Positions 55,064 to 64,000 of a DNA stretch of 64,000 bases are shown in pieces. The translations under genes and the position numbers were made by a program. The stretch spans positions 1 to 64,000 of the forward strand of contig CAWKOX010000003.1 in NCBI GenBank assembly GCA_963851095.1. Reading direction: 5' to 3'. Position 1 is the stretch's first letter; every line of letters begins with the position of its first letter. Origin of the DNA: Oleispira sp963851095 (GTDB lineage: Bacteria > Pseudomonadota > Gammaproteobacteria > Pseudomonadales > Oceanobacteraceae). The notes below the pieces were generated by a model. The model was not told the DNA's origin. It did not search any database and was given only the letters and a program-made list of their open reading frames with translations.

Positions 55064-55759
55064 CTATTTAACGGTCACAACCACTTTGGCTACAGGGTTC
55101 AACCAACGATGAATGCGACTGTCAACATCACTAATACCTGCCGTTAAACTGGTATCGCCTGTATTACCACGGTGAATATGAACAGTTTGATTAGCCTCCA
55201 TATCCGTTACTCCGGTTGCGCCCGTCCCCGCGTCCATACCCGGAGCAGCTGGAATACCATCGTCCGCGCCACCATTAACGGTATCAATGATTTCATCATT
55301 CACTTCCGTACCAGCATCATAGCCATTCAAATAAATAGTATATGTACCTACTTCCGATGGAATTTCCCAACCATCGAGGCCAATAAAGCCATCGTTGGTC
55401 GGCAGCATCATGGCTACGACTGATAAGTGAGTATTAACCCCGGTATCAATCGCGGTAGCTGGCGAGCTAGCAGAAGGAGCCAATAGGCCCGCTGCAATAT
55501 TATTAGTATTCACAACCGAATCAGCACTGGCTTCGATTAATGGGGCTGTATTACCACCTTCTGCCATTGCCTGTAGTGCAGCTGTCGCAGCTTGGCCGGC
55601 CGTAAACAAATGAGTATCACTATCATGTGCACTGACTAAAACAGGTGTAAAAGTCATACCGTGAGTAAGGTTAGTTACTTCAACATCGATTGACTGAGAG
55701 AATGCCATAGCACTTGCAAGACTTAGGGGTAAAACTGAAAGTAATAATTTGGTTTTCAT
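55064..55759 (-). CDS. Secreted spondin-domain protein
   Basis: A 231-residue protein with a standard signal peptide (LLLSVLPLSLASAMAFSQS). The spondin pattern is DVEVTNLTHGMTFTPVLVSA, FIGLDGWEIPSEVG and NGYDAGTEVNDEI. The C-terminus ends in VAKVVVTVK. It is clearly paralogous to the lipoprotein gene that starts 11 bases further on. AAAGGA is 7 bases upstream of the ATG. The two proteins may work together at the cell surface. Confidence 0.85.
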   Translation of the reverse strand: MKTKLLLSVLPLSLASAMAFSQSIDVEVTNLTHGMTFTPVLVSAHDSDTHLFTAGQAATAALQAMAEGGNTAPLIEASADSVVNTNNIAAGLLAPSASSPATAIDTGVNTHLSVVAMMLPTNDGFIGLDGWEIPSEVGTYTIYLNGYDAGTEVNDEIIDTVNGGADDGIPAAPGMDAGTGATGVTDMEANQTVHIHRGNTGDTSLTAGISDVDSRIHRWLNPVAKVVVTVK

Positions 55760-55882
55760 GATCTGTCCTTTATTAGATTCTTGTTGGAACCCTTACAAGA
55801 CTAAACACTATAATTAACAAACATTTCACGAAGTTCTAACAAAACTATCACGAGATGTCATAATTTCATAAAATTCAAAAGC

Positions 55883-55922
55883 AAAAAAGCCGCATTAGAA
55901 TTACTTCTAAGGCGGCTTTTTT
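55883..55922. terminator. Terminator after nqrF
   Basis: AAAAAAGCCGC-ATTAGAA-TTAC-TTCTAA-GGCGGCTTTTTT is a strong stem with A and T runs on both sides, about 65 bases after the nqrF stop. Confidence 0.85.
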
Positions 55923-55986
55923 GAGTACTTGGTTAGCGTTAGTCGACGCTAATGCTTAACCAGATCTAGTATTAACCAAATCTAAT

Positions 55987-57216
55987 TTAACCAAAGTCAT
56001 CTAACATGATGTTCTCAGGTTCAACACCCATGTCTTCCAGCATAGCGATCACTGATTGGTTCATGATAGGTGGTCCACACATGTAGAACTCACAATCTTC
56101 AGGGGCTGGGTGATCTTTCAAGTACTCTTCCAACAATACGTTGTGGATGAAACCTGTTAAACCTTCCCAGTTATCTTCTGGTTGTGGATCCGACATGGCT
56201 ACGTGCCATTCGAAGTTCGGGAACTCCGCGGCTAGGCCGTCATAATCTTCTTTGTAGAATAACTCTTTCAAAGAACGAGCACCGTACCAGAAGCTGATCT
56301 TACGATCTGACTTCAAGCGCTTAAGCTGATCAAAGATGTGCGAACGCATTGGAGCCATACCCGCACCACCACCTACGAAAACCATCTCAGCATCAGTTTC
56401 TTTCGCGAAGAATTCACCAAATGGACCGTATACAGTGACCTTGTCGCCTGGCTTCAAATTGAAAACGTAAGTAGACATGATACCTGGGTTAATACCCGTT
56501 GTGCCTGGAGGTGGCGTTGCAATACGAATATTGAACTTCACAACACCCTGCTCTTCTGGGTAGTTCGCCATAGAATATGCGCGAATTGTATCTTCAGTAC
56601 ATACCGTCTTCAGATCGAAGAACTTAAAGTGTTCCCAATCACCACGGTATTCTTCTTCAATATCAAAATCAGAGAAATTAATCTCAAACGGAGGACATTC
56701 AAGCTGAACATAGCCACCAGCACGGAAATCAACAACTTCACCTTCAGGTAGACGCAAGGTCAACTCTTTAATAAAGGTTGCCATATTAGGATTCGATTCA
56801 ACAATCGTTTCCCATTTCTTAACACCAAATACTTCTTCAGGAACTTCTACTACCATGTCCTGTTTAACAGGAACCTGGCAGGACAAGCGCCAGCCTTCAC
56901 GGGCCTCGCCTTTAGTGAAGTGTGATTCTTCAGTTGGCAGCATAGAGCCACCACCATCTGTTACCTGGCACTTACACTGAGCGCAAGTACCACCACCACC
57001 GCATGCGGATGATAAAAATACTTCGTTCGCCGCAAGTGTTTGCAACAACTTACCGCCCGCTTCCGTTTCAACAGTTTTTTCGCCGTTGATAACAATTTTT
57101 ACATTACCGGAACTTACCAGCTTGGCACGTGCGCTTAAAATCACAGCAACCAGAGCTAATACGATAACGGTAAACATCACAACGCCTAGTATCAGCGTGG
57201 AAGTTTGTAAATCCAT
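55987..57216 (-). CDS. nqrF: Na+-translocating NADH:quinone reductase subunit F
   Basis: A 409-residue subunit that takes electrons from NADH into the sodium pump. An N-terminal membrane anchor (4-25) precedes the [2Fe-2S] site CGGGGTCAQCKC. The FAD domain (RAYSMANYPEE) and the NADH domain (GGGAGMAPMRSHIFDQL; FYMCGPP) follow. It is the last gene of nqrABCDEF, with AAGGGAG before its start. The accessory apbE and nqrM genes, which often follow, are absent; a terminator follows instead. Confidence 0.96.
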   Translation of the reverse strand: MDLQTSTLILGVVMFTVIVLALVAVILSARAKLVSSGNVKIVINGEKTVETEAGGKLLQTLAANEVFLSSACGGGGTCAQCKCQVTDGGGSMLPTEESHFTKGEAREGWRLSCQVPVKQDMVVEVPEEVFGVKKWETIVESNPNMATFIKELTLRLPEGEVVDFRAGGYVQLECPPFEINFSDFDIEEEYRGDWEHFKFFDLKTVCTEDTIRAYSMANYPEEQGVVKFNIRIATPPPGTTGINPGIMSTYVFNLKPGDKVTVYGPFGEFFAKETDAEMVFVGGGAGMAPMRSHIFDQLKRLKSDRKISFWYGARSLKELFYKEDYDGLAAEFPNFEWHVAMSDPQPEDNWEGLTGFIHNVLLEEYLKDHPAPEDCEFYMCGPPIMNQSVIAMLEDMGVEPENIMLDDFG

Positions 57217-57228
57217 AATATTGCTCCC

Positions 57229-57843
57229 TTACAATGAGACGCCAGAGAACGACATAAAGCCAAGAGACATCAAACCAACTGTGAAGAAGGTAATGCCTAA
57301 GCCTTGAAGTCCTGCTGGAACATCGCTGTATTTCATTTTTTCACGAATACCTGCAAGTGCAGTAATCGCTAATGCCCAACCTACACCCGCACCAATACCG
57401 TAAACGGTTGATTCTGCGAAATTGTAATCACGCTCTACCATGAACAAAGAAGCACCCATAATGGCACAGTTCACAGTAATCAAAGGTAGGAATACACCCA
57501 AAGCGTTATAAAGTGCAGGTACATACTTATCCAGAAACATTTCCAAGATTTGTACGATGGCTGCAATTACACCAATATAGGTTAATAGACCCAAAAAGCT
57601 CAAATCAACCGATGCGTATTCAGCACCCATCCAAGCCCAAGCACCTTCTTTTAAAACGTAAGTATAAATCAGGTTGTTAATTGGCACGGTGATCGCAAGT
57701 ACTACAATAACTGCAACACCAAGGCCAATAGCTGTTTGAATTTTCTTAGAGATGGCCAAAAAGGTACACATACCTAAGAAAAACGCTAATGCCATGTTCT
57801 CTACGAATACGGCTTTAATGAACAAACTAATATAATGTTCCAT
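57229..57843 (-). CDS. nqrE: Na+-translocating NADH:quinone reductase subunit E
   Basis: A 204-residue membrane subunit with about six helices. Together with NqrD it holds a redox centre between NqrF and NqrC. The conserved segment LITVNCAIMGASLFM includes the Cys ligand region. It abuts nqrD by one base. Confidence 0.95.
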   Translation of the reverse strand: MEHYISLFIKAVFVENMALAFFLGMCTFLAISKKIQTAIGLGVAVIVVLAITVPINNLIYTYVLKEGAWAWMGAEYASVDLSFLGLLTYIGVIAAIVQILEMFLDKYVPALYNALGVFLPLITVNCAIMGASLFMVERDYNFAESTVYGIGAGVGWALAITALAGIREKMKYSDVPAGLQGLGITFFTVGLMSLGFMSFSGVSL

Positions 57844-58502
57844 TAGTGCTGCTCCGAGTTAACTGTATTAGGCAAGATTTTGAAATCTGGCTGCTCAACT
57901 TGTTCAGTCTTCCAGGTACGAAGTGCCCAGATGAACAAACCAATAATAAAGAAAGCACTTGGTGGCAATAACAACAGACCGTTTGACTGGTACCAACCAC
58001 CATTAGTGATCAATGGTAATACTTCAAAACCAAACAAGTTACCTGCACCAAACAACTCACGAACCGTTGCGACAACAATCAATACCACTGAATAGCCAAG
58101 GCCGTTACCGATACCATCGAAGAAGCTCATCACAGGGCCGTTCTTCATAGCGTACGCTTCTGCACGACCCATAACGATACAGTTAGTGATAATCAGACCT
58201 ACGAATACCGATAGTTGCTTACTGATTTCGTAAGCGTATGCTTTCAGAATTTGGTCCACCACGATTACCAACGAGGCAATAATAATCATCTGTACGATGA
58301 TTCGAATGCTGTTTGGAATGTGGTTACGAATTAACGCAATACCAAAGTTAGAACAAGCCGTAACGGCGGTTAATGCAATACACATCACCATCGTCACTTG
58401 CAAACTGGTGGTTACAGCCAACGCTGAACACACACCTAAGATTTGTACTGCAATCGGGTTTTGGGAAAAAACCGGTTCAGTAATGACAGATTTAAGAGAC
58501 AT
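57843..58502 (-). CDS. nqrD: Na+-translocating NADH:quinone reductase subunit D
   Basis: A 219-residue membrane subunit with six helices, homologous to NqrE. LIITNCIVMGRAEAYAMKNG carries the conserved Cys, and the N-terminal half has TACSNFGIALIRNHIPNSIR. The start overlaps the nqrC stop (TAATG). Confidence 0.95.
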   Translation of the reverse strand: MSLKSVITEPVFSQNPIAVQILGVCSALAVTTSLQVTMVMCIALTAVTACSNFGIALIRNHIPNSIRIIVQMIIIASLVIVVDQILKAYAYEISKQLSVFVGLIITNCIVMGRAEAYAMKNGPVMSFFDGIGNGLGYSVVLIVVATVRELFGAGNLFGFEVLPLITNGGWYQSNGLLLLPPSAFFIIGLFIWALRTWKTEQVEQPDFKILPNTVNSEQH

Positions 58503-59299
58503 TAAGCACCCCCAGCTTTAGCAGTTGATAAGAACTTGCCGAACGCATCGCTACCTAACCAAAAATTAACAAGGTTAGAAACACCACGACTGGTCAAGGT
58601 TGCACCTGATAAGCCATCAACGCTGTTCACATCGCCAGGCGCTGCTTTGCCCTTAACAACCTGAATCGCTAACTCACCTTTTGCATCATATAATTTTTTA
58701 CCAACCCACTGAGCTTTCCAAGATGGGTTATCCACCTCGCCACCAAGGCCTGGTGTTTCAGCGTGAGAGTAAAAGCCTAAACCAACGATAGTTTCAAGAT
58801 CGCCTTCAAGGGCAACAAAACCATACAAGGTAGACCATAAGCCATATCCATGAATAGGAAGAACCATTGTCTCTACCACACCGTCTTTTTCAACAGTATA
58901 AATAGCAGCAAACTTCTCTAAGCGTCGGATACTTGCGATATCTTTTGCAGGATCAAGCTTCTCAGATAACGCAGGATCTTTAGCAGACTTCTTCTGATCA
59001 AACGCTAGAGGGTCAAAACCCGCTGCTTTGATCTCAGCCAACTCTGCATCCGTCGCATAGGTGCTTGTTTCCAAGTTAACAATACGCGTCGTAATTTGCT
59101 TGAACTGCTCTTCAACAGACTCACCTTCAACAAGAAGGCCAGCAGCTGCCAAGATGTTTTTGTTTTTGTCTAATTGCTTGTTAGCAACTTGTAGAGGCTT
59201 CAGCGATACCGCTGCACCTGCCACAATAATAGAACAAAACAAACACAATAAAATGGCAACCAATAGTGTTTTTTGAATTGAATCGTTATTACTAGCCAC
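58502..59299 (-). CDS. nqrC: Na+-translocating NADH:quinone reductase subunit C
   Basis: A 265-residue subunit with one N-terminal helix and a periplasmic FMN domain. The flavin-attachment motif is DGLSGATLTSRGVSNL; the Thr carries FMN as a phosphoester. I start at GTG 59299 (ASNNDSIQKTLLVAILL), with GGAG nine bases upstream and an 8-bp overlap with nqrB, which matches family N-termini. The longer open frame from 59335 does not. Confidence 0.95.
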   Translation of the reverse strand: MASNNDSIQKTLLVAILLCLFCSIIVAGAAVSLKPLQVANKQLDKNKNILAAAGLLVEGESVEEQFKQITTRIVNLETSTYATDAELAEIKAAGFDPLAFDQKKSAKDPALSEKLDPAKDIASIRRLEKFAAIYTVEKDGVVETMVLPIHGYGLWSTLYGFVALEGDLETIVGLGFYSHAETPGLGGEVDNPSWKAQWVGKKLYDAKGELAIQVVKGKAAPGDVNSVDGLSGATLTSRGVSNLVNFWLGSDAFGKFLSTAKAGGA

Positions 59300-60494
59300 G
59301 AGCCATTCTCCGTTTAATATTAGCCTGCACGACAAAATGGTCGATTAGCGGTGCGAACAAGTTAGCAAACAAAATAGCCAACATCATACCTTCAGGGAAC
59401 GCTGGGTTGATCACACGAATCATCACCACCATGAAACCGATCAAAGCACCAAAGAAGTACTTACCAAAATCCGTCATAGAAGCTGATACAGGGTCTGTTG
59501 CCATAAAGATCATACCAAAGGCAAAACCACCCAATACTAAGTGCCACGTCCAGTCCACTGCAAACATAGGGTTCGTATCCGAACCGATCACATTGAATAG
59601 TAAAGAAGTAGCAATCATACCGATCATAACACCGGCAACGATACGCCAAGAAGCAATACCCATTACCAATAGAACCGCACCACCAATGAAGATAGCGAGA
59701 GTCGATGTTTCACCCACAGAACCTTGAATCGTACCGATGAACGCATCCATCCAAGTAATGCCTGAATCAAGAATTCCTTGAATACCGCCTTCGTTAGCAA
59801 GACCTAGAGGCGTTGCACCCGAAACACCGTCAGCCGCTGTCCATACTGCGTTACCCGACATTTGAGCTGGGTAGGCAAAGAATAAGAAAGCACGACCGGT
59901 AAGCGCTGGGTTCAAGAAGTTTTTACCCGTACCACCAAAGATCTCTTTACCGACAACCACACCAAAGGTAATACCTAAAGCAACCTGCCATAAAGGAATA
60001 GACGGAGGAAGAATCAACGCGAATAACACAGACGTTACGAAGAAACCTTCGTTAACTTCGTGTCCACGAACTGTGGCAAACAAGACTTCCCAGAAACCAC
60101 CCACGATAAAGACGACCGCATAGACAGGTAAGAAGTAAGCCGCACCAAAGACAATATTGTCCCAGATACTTCCCGCATCATGTCCCGCACCCAGTAACTG
60201 AACTAGGCATTCACGCCAGCCTTCAATTAACGTCGCATCACCGGCAATTGCCATGTTGGCTTGTAGGCCAAGGTTATACATACCAAAGAACATAGCAGGG
60301 AAAGTACATATCCAAACTGTGATCATAATACGCTTAAGATCGATACCATCACGAACGTGAGCGGTATTGTTGGTTACATTCGGCGGAGAATATAAACCCG
60401 TATCCAATGCTTCATACAAAGGATACATTTTTTCAAAGCGACCACCCTTCTCGAAGTGAGGCGCTGCGCTATCTAATAGTGAACGTAGACCCAT
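59292..60494 (-). CDS. nqrB: Na+-translocating NADH:quinone reductase subunit B
   Basis: A 400-residue membrane subunit with about ten helices, believed to form the sodium channel and to bind riboflavin and quinone. The covalent FMN site reads DGVSGATPLGLA, and GNAVWTAADGV precedes it. GGAGGGC before the ATG overlaps the end of nqrA. Confidence 0.96.
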   Translation of the reverse strand: MGLRSLLDSAAPHFEKGGRFEKMYPLYEALDTGLYSPPNVTNNTAHVRDGIDLKRIMITVWICTFPAMFFGMYNLGLQANMAIAGDATLIEGWRECLVQLLGAGHDAGSIWDNIVFGAAYFLPVYAVVFIVGGFWEVLFATVRGHEVNEGFFVTSVLFALILPPSIPLWQVALGITFGVVVGKEIFGGTGKNFLNPALTGRAFLFFAYPAQMSGNAVWTAADGVSGATPLGLANEGGIQGILDSGITWMDAFIGTIQGSVGETSTLAIFIGGAVLLVMGIASWRIVAGVMIGMIATSLLFNVIGSDTNPMFAVDWTWHLVLGGFAFGMIFMATDPVSASMTDFGKYFFGALIGFMVVMIRVINPAFPEGMMLAILFANLFAPLIDHFVVQANIKRRMARG

Positions 60495-60496
60495 TA

Positions 60497-61831
60497 TCAG
60501 CCCTCCTGTTCGATGCGAGTTAAGTTAGTGCGCAAGATAGGACCAAACTCATACTTGCCTGGGCAGGTATAGCTGCATAACGCCAAATCTTCTTCATCTA
60601 ACTCTAAAGCGCCTAAATTCACAGCCACTTCCATATCTTCAACAATCAATGCGCGAAGCAACTGCGTTGGTAAGATATCTAACGGCATAATACGCTCATA
60701 CGTTCCTACTGGAACCATTGCACGTTCACTACCGTTGGTAGACGTGGTGAAATTAAACGTTTTGTTTAAGAAGCGAGAGATGTAAATCGGCATAACCGAG
60801 AAACGCTCAAAACCAGGGCGAAGATAATGCAACATTGGACGATCACGCCCTTCTTCTAATACAGAAACCTGATTATGGAAGCGTCCTAAAAATCCAAGAC
60901 CTTCCGCAGCAGTACGGCCACCGAATACAGAACCGGAAATCATACGATTTTCGCCTTCCGCCAATTCGCCAGCAGTAAGCTCAGCTAAGTTAGCACCTAA
61001 TACAGTACGAACTAAGCGAGGCTTAACAACCTGTGGACCTGCTAAAGAGATCACGCGCTCTGAATTTAACAAGCCTGTTGTAAACAACTGGCCAATCGCA
61101 ATCACATCTTGGTAGCCAATGCTCCAAACTGTTTTAGAAGCACTTGCCGCATCCAACTTATGGATGTGGGTACCGGCCAAACCTGCAGGGTGTGGACCAG
61201 AGAATTCTTCTGTTGTTTCAACACCCGCTGTAGGGATGCTGGAACCGGGTGCTTTACATACAAAGACTTGACCATCGGTCAAACGCTTTAGTATTTGTAC
61301 ACCGGCTTTAAAAGCGTCAGCTTTCTCAGCAATAACCAGCTGAGGATCTGCGGCTAATGGATGAGTATCCATCGCGGTAACAAAAATAGACGCTGGTGTT
61401 GTATCGAGTGCGGGTGCTTTTGAATATGGACGTGTACGTAACGCGGTCCACAAACCAGAGTCGACTAAATTCTTCTGAACCGCTTCACGGCTCACTTCAT
61501 TTAGTTTATCTGCTGCATAGCTTTGAAAAGTAATTTCGTCATTACCTTCAGCTGTTACTACCACAGAAAGAAATACGCGTCGGTCGCCACGATTGATAGC
61601 CTTAACTACACCGCTCACAGGAGCAGTATATTGGACACCAGCCGTTTTCTTGTCAGTAAAAAGTACCTGACCTTTTTTGACTCGATCACCTTCTTTCACA
61701 ACCATCGTTGGCTTCATACCAACATAGTCTGGACCCACAACAGCAACTTCTGTTACTGAATTAGCCGGACTAATCGATTGCTCAGGAGTACCAGTGATGG
61801 GTAAGTCGAGACCTTGTTTAATATTGATCAT
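60497..61831 (-). CDS. nqrA: Na+-translocating NADH:quinone reductase subunit A
   Basis: A 444-residue peripheral subunit. It has the RnfC-related barrel-sandwich segment VGPDYVGMKPTMVVKEGDRV, then ILTDG-like and PGSSIPTAG loops, and the C-terminal LCSYTCPGKYEFGPILRTNL. It is the first gene of nqrABCDEF, in the same order as in Vibrio. The upstream region (61832-62080) is AT-rich and holds the operon promoter. Confidence 0.96.
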   Translation of the reverse strand: MINIKQGLDLPITGTPEQSISPANSVTEVAVVGPDYVGMKPTMVVKEGDRVKKGQVLFTDKKTAGVQYTAPVSGVVKAINRGDRRVFLSVVVTAEGNDEITFQSYAADKLNEVSREAVQKNLVDSGLWTALRTRPYSKAPALDTTPASIFVTAMDTHPLAADPQLVIAEKADAFKAGVQILKRLTDGQVFVCKAPGSSIPTAGVETTEEFSGPHPAGLAGTHIHKLDAASASKTVWSIGYQDVIAIGQLFTTGLLNSERVISLAGPQVVKPRLVRTVLGANLAELTAGELAEGENRMISGSVFGGRTAAEGLGFLGRFHNQVSVLEEGRDRPMLHYLRPGFERFSVMPIYISRFLNKTFNFTTSTNGSERAMVPVGTYERIMPLDILPTQLLRALIVEDMEVAVNLGALELDEEDLALCSYTCPGKYEFGPILRTNLTRIEQEG

Positions 61832-61954
61832 ACGTCTTGCCTAACCACAGTTATATGCCGCCTACTGCTTTTAATAAAAACCTATTCTCAGTTGTTTAAT
61901 ATTTACACTAAACAGCTAGAAATAATTTTTTATTTAGAAACAAATACTTGGCCT

Positions 61955-61960
61955 ATTATA
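61955..61960 (-). promoter_or_regulatory. Possible -10 box of the nqr promoter
   Basis: TATAAT on the minus strand lies about 125 bases upstream of nqrA. A good -35 at 17 bases is not evident. The rest of 61832-62080 has no gene or other hairpin. Confidence 0.3.
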
Positions 61961-62082
61961 TTTAGTTAAAAAATCGCGCTAAGTATAAAGATGACAATTC
62001 CTTTTTTCCACCTAAATGCTATTAAAAGCCTTGATTAAGCTCAATCGGCTGTATAGAAACGTCATGTTGTACAAAGCTTAGA

Positions 62083-62124
62083 CAAAAAAAAGCCGTTGCG
62101 GGCTGGCAACGGCTTCTTTTTATT
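62083..62124. terminator. Terminator after the gap gene
   Basis: AAGCCGTTGC-GGGCT-GGCAACGGCTT is flanked by eight A on the left and TCTTTTT on the right. It follows the GAPDH stop by about 30 bases on the minus strand. Confidence 0.85.
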
Positions 62125-62153
62125 CTTTTTTTACTCAACTAATCAGCAATCAA

Positions 62154-63605
62154 TTATTTCGCCGCTGGGTAAGTTGGGTAGAAAACACCACACATTTGCT
62201 GTGCAATACGAACAACCTGACGGCTATAACCAAACTCATTATCATACCAAACATATAGATTAACGCGCTTATCAGCGGTAATCGTTGCTTGTGCATCGAC
62301 GATACCTGCATGCGAGTTACCCACGAAGTCAGTCGAAACAACTTCAGGCGAGTTAACCCAATCAATTTGCTTTTGAACTTCAGAGTGCAAAGACACGTCA
62401 CGAAGATAAGCGTTAACGCCTTCAGTCGTAATATCTTTCTTTAAGTTCAATGATAAAATCGCCATAGAAACGTTTGGCGTAGGAACACGAATCGCGTTAC
62501 CCGTTAGCAAACCTTCCATAATAGGAAGTGCTTTAGCAACAGCAGAAGCCGCGCCTGTTTCGGTGATAACCATGTTCAATGCCGCAGCACGGCCACGACG
62601 GTCACCCGCGTGATAGTTATCAATCAAGTTCTGATCGTTAGTATACGAGTGGATCGTTTCAACATGGCCATTTACAATGCCATACTCATCATTGATCACT
62701 TTCAATACAGGGGTAATTGCGTTGGTCGTACAAGACGCGGCAGACAATACCGTATCAGTTGCTTCGATATCACCATCGTTAATACCATAAACGATGTTCT
62801 TGATATCGCCTTTACCTGGAGCCGTAAGCAATACGCGAGAAGCACCTTTAGCTTGCAAGTGACGCTCAAGGCCTGCTTGGTCACGCCAAATACCGGTATT
62901 ATCAATCACTAATGCGTTATCAATGCCGTAAGCGGTGTAATCAACTTCTTCAGGGGCATTTGAATAAATGATTTGAATGTAGTTACCATTGGCAACAATT
63001 GCATTCTTTTCTTCATCAATAGAAATAGTACCGCGGAAAGAACCGTGGATAGAATCACGACGTAGTAAGCTCGCACGCTTCTCAAGATCTTTACCTTTAC
63101 CCTTACGAACAACGATTGCACGTAAACGCAGGCCATTACCACCACCAGACTTTTCAATCATGATGCGCGCTAATAAACGACCAATACGACCAAAACCGTA
63201 AAGAACAACATCGCGGTTCTCTTTAGTCGCAGAGCTGCTTTCACCAAGAACATCATTTAGTTCTTCGTTCAAGAAAGTCTCAAGATCACGACCATTTGCT
63301 TCGTTACTGAATTTAACCGCTAACTTACCCACATCAATGTGAGCACGATCTAGATCCATCGTCATCATCGCTTTAACGATTGGGAAGGTATCCAATACAG
63401 ATAGCTCTTGGTCTTCCATGTGACGAACAAAGCGGTGCGCTTTTAACAAATCAATAACGGAACGGTTAATGATTGGGCGACCGTATACAGAAGTAACAAT
63501 GTTCTTCTTACGGTACAAAGCACCAACCATCGGAATCATCGCTTCAGCGGTTGATTCGCGATCTGTCCAGTCCAGCATGCAAGCATCAGTCATATCTTGG
63601 CTCAT
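62154..63605 (-). CDS. gap: Glyceraldehyde-3-phosphate dehydrogenase, long form
   Basis: A 483-residue enzyme. The NAD-binding motif VVLYGFGRIGRLLARIMIE starts near 128, after an N-terminal extension of about 125 residues not found in classical GAPDH (~335 residues). The catalytic site is SAASCTTNAITPVLKV. The GAPDH C-domain runs through HSYTNDQNLID to WYDNEFGYS. This long class occurs in many gammaproteobacteria beside the usual gap gene. A near-consensus promoter is upstream. Confidence 0.93.
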   Translation of the reverse strand: MSQDMTDACMLDWTDRESTAEAMIPMVGALYRKKNIVTSVYGRPIINRSVIDLLKAHRFVRHMEDQELSVLDTFPIVKAMMTMDLDRAHIDVGKLAVKFSNEANGRDLETFLNEELNDVLGESSSATKENRDVVLYGFGRIGRLLARIMIEKSGGGNGLRLRAIVVRKGKGKDLEKRASLLRRDSIHGSFRGTISIDEEKNAIVANGNYIQIIYSNAPEEVDYTAYGIDNALVIDNTGIWRDQAGLERHLQAKGASRVLLTAPGKGDIKNIVYGINDGDIEATDTVLSAASCTTNAITPVLKVINDEYGIVNGHVETIHSYTNDQNLIDNYHAGDRRGRAAALNMVITETGAASAVAKALPIMEGLLTGNAIRVPTPNVSMAILSLNLKKDITTEGVNAYLRDVSLHSEVQKQIDWVNSPEVVSTDFVGNSHAGIVDAQATITADKRVNLYVWYDNEFGYSRQVVRIAQQMCGVFYPTYPAAK

Positions 63606-63684
63606 GGGTCTACCTTTCCATCTATGTAATACATTTCAATGAGGGCGCTCTCCGGCAACCCTCACCATCAAAATTAGGGCGCAA

Positions 63685-63713
63685 ATTATGCCTGTTCTGG
63701 CTTGTTTTGACAA
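63685..63713 (-). promoter_or_regulatory. Sigma70-type promoter of gap
   Basis: On the minus strand, TTGTCA and CATAAT are separated by 17 bases. This is close to the TTGACA/TATAAT consensus. Transcription would begin about 70 bases before the gap ATG. The rest of 63606-63933 shows only the terminator at 63836-63871. Confidence 0.65.
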
Positions 63714-63835
63714 TCCAAAGTCTTAAATGGTGTATGATTTTTACCGATTCCACTGATAATTCAAATGAAATTAGCGGTATGACAGGGGAAGATTTTTAGA
63801 ATAAAAGTTAAAAAACTAGACAAAAAAAACATAAA

Positions 63836-63871
63836 AAAGCGCCATTACCTGGCAGCTGGCAATGGCGCTTT
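63836..63871 (-). terminator. Terminator downstream of the partial gene at the window edge
   Basis: AAAGCGCCATT-ACCTGGCAGCTGGC-AATGGCGCTTT is a long stem; on the minus strand T residues follow it. Confidence 0.8.
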
Positions 63872-63933
63872 AGTGTTTCAATGGGTGATACAAAATGACT
63901 GAGCAAGTACCACAAGCAGCCAGTAACAGAATA

Positions 63934-64000
63934 CTAGCTACCGAATTGCCACCATTTTTTCTCTTTCTTTTCTTCTTTCTTCTCTTTAACTTTTTCTTCT
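63934..64000 (-). CDS. Lys/Glu-rich protein, C-terminal end (partial)
   Basis: The minus-strand frame at the window edge reads EEKVKEKKEEKKEKKWWQFG then Ser and a TAG stop. The strongly charged run with an aromatic tail is distinctive but does not identify the gene. A terminator about 60 bases downstream confirms that this is a gene end. Confidence 0.5.
   Translation of the reverse strand, partial: EEKVKEKKEEKKEKKWWQFGS

Overview
The window looks like chromosomal DNA of a marine gammaproteobacterium, perhaps of the Oceanospirillales/Oleispira-Bermanella type. This is an inference from the gene set: a Na+-translocating NQR complex, RlmKL, ribosome modulation factor, RadD, a 180-kDa-class glutamate dehydrogenase, a Bat operon, a long-form GAPDH and moderately AT-rich DNA. 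No rRNA, tRNA or CRISPR array was seen.

Layout. 1-2650 is a scrapyard of mobile DNA: a 137-bp direct repeat around an IS30 transposase remnant, a broken toxin-tip/immunity-like pair, and a frameshifted REP-associated (RAYT/IS200-like) element with near-perfect terminal inverted repeats. 2712-14598 holds housekeeping genes: amtB, rlmKL, rmf, pyrD, a DUF2835 gene, an rlmI-like methyltransferase and the large gdhB. 14908-22027 is a moxR-DUF58-DUF4381-batA-batB/C-batD operon whose moxR reading frame is shifted near its 3' third. 22157-33338 contains a thioesterase, a CheY-CheC-diguanylate cyclase operon, radD, a periplasmic solute-binding protein, a fatty-acid desaturase, and an acyl-CoA dehydrogenase/enoyl-CoA hydratase pair with a divergent GlxA-type regulator.

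33343-50605 is the accessory heart of the window. Three secreted phospholipid-attacking or PLC-like proteins (a sphingomyelinase-like enzyme, a PI-PLC and a 739-residue PLC-like protein) carry related C-terminal ricin-type lectin domains. Between them lie a LysR pseudogene, a molybdopterin oxidoreductase with a divergent AraC regulator, and a cluster of integron gene cassettes without an integrase in the window (a CALIN). The cassette cluster has four attC sites, all in one orientation. Its cassette genes encode an ADP-ribosylglycohydrolase, a DUF2007-like membrane protein, a DUF2806 protein and a small membrane protein. One attC is split at its R' core by a decayed IS1182-family element. Beside the array, a PI-PLC paralogue is cut off and joined to an antisense AraC-regulator fragment.

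50879-64000 returns to core functions: an AraC regulator, an OmpR-type two-component system, two spondin-domain secreted proteins, the complete nqrABCDEF operon and a long-form gap gene with a strong sigma70-type promoter. The 3' end of a Lys/Glu-rich protein lies at the window edge.

The most noteworthy items are the attC cassette array with its attC-embedded insertion sequence, and the lectin-tagged lipase locus around it. Both were read directly from sequence patterns; functions of the cassette proteins are inferred only.
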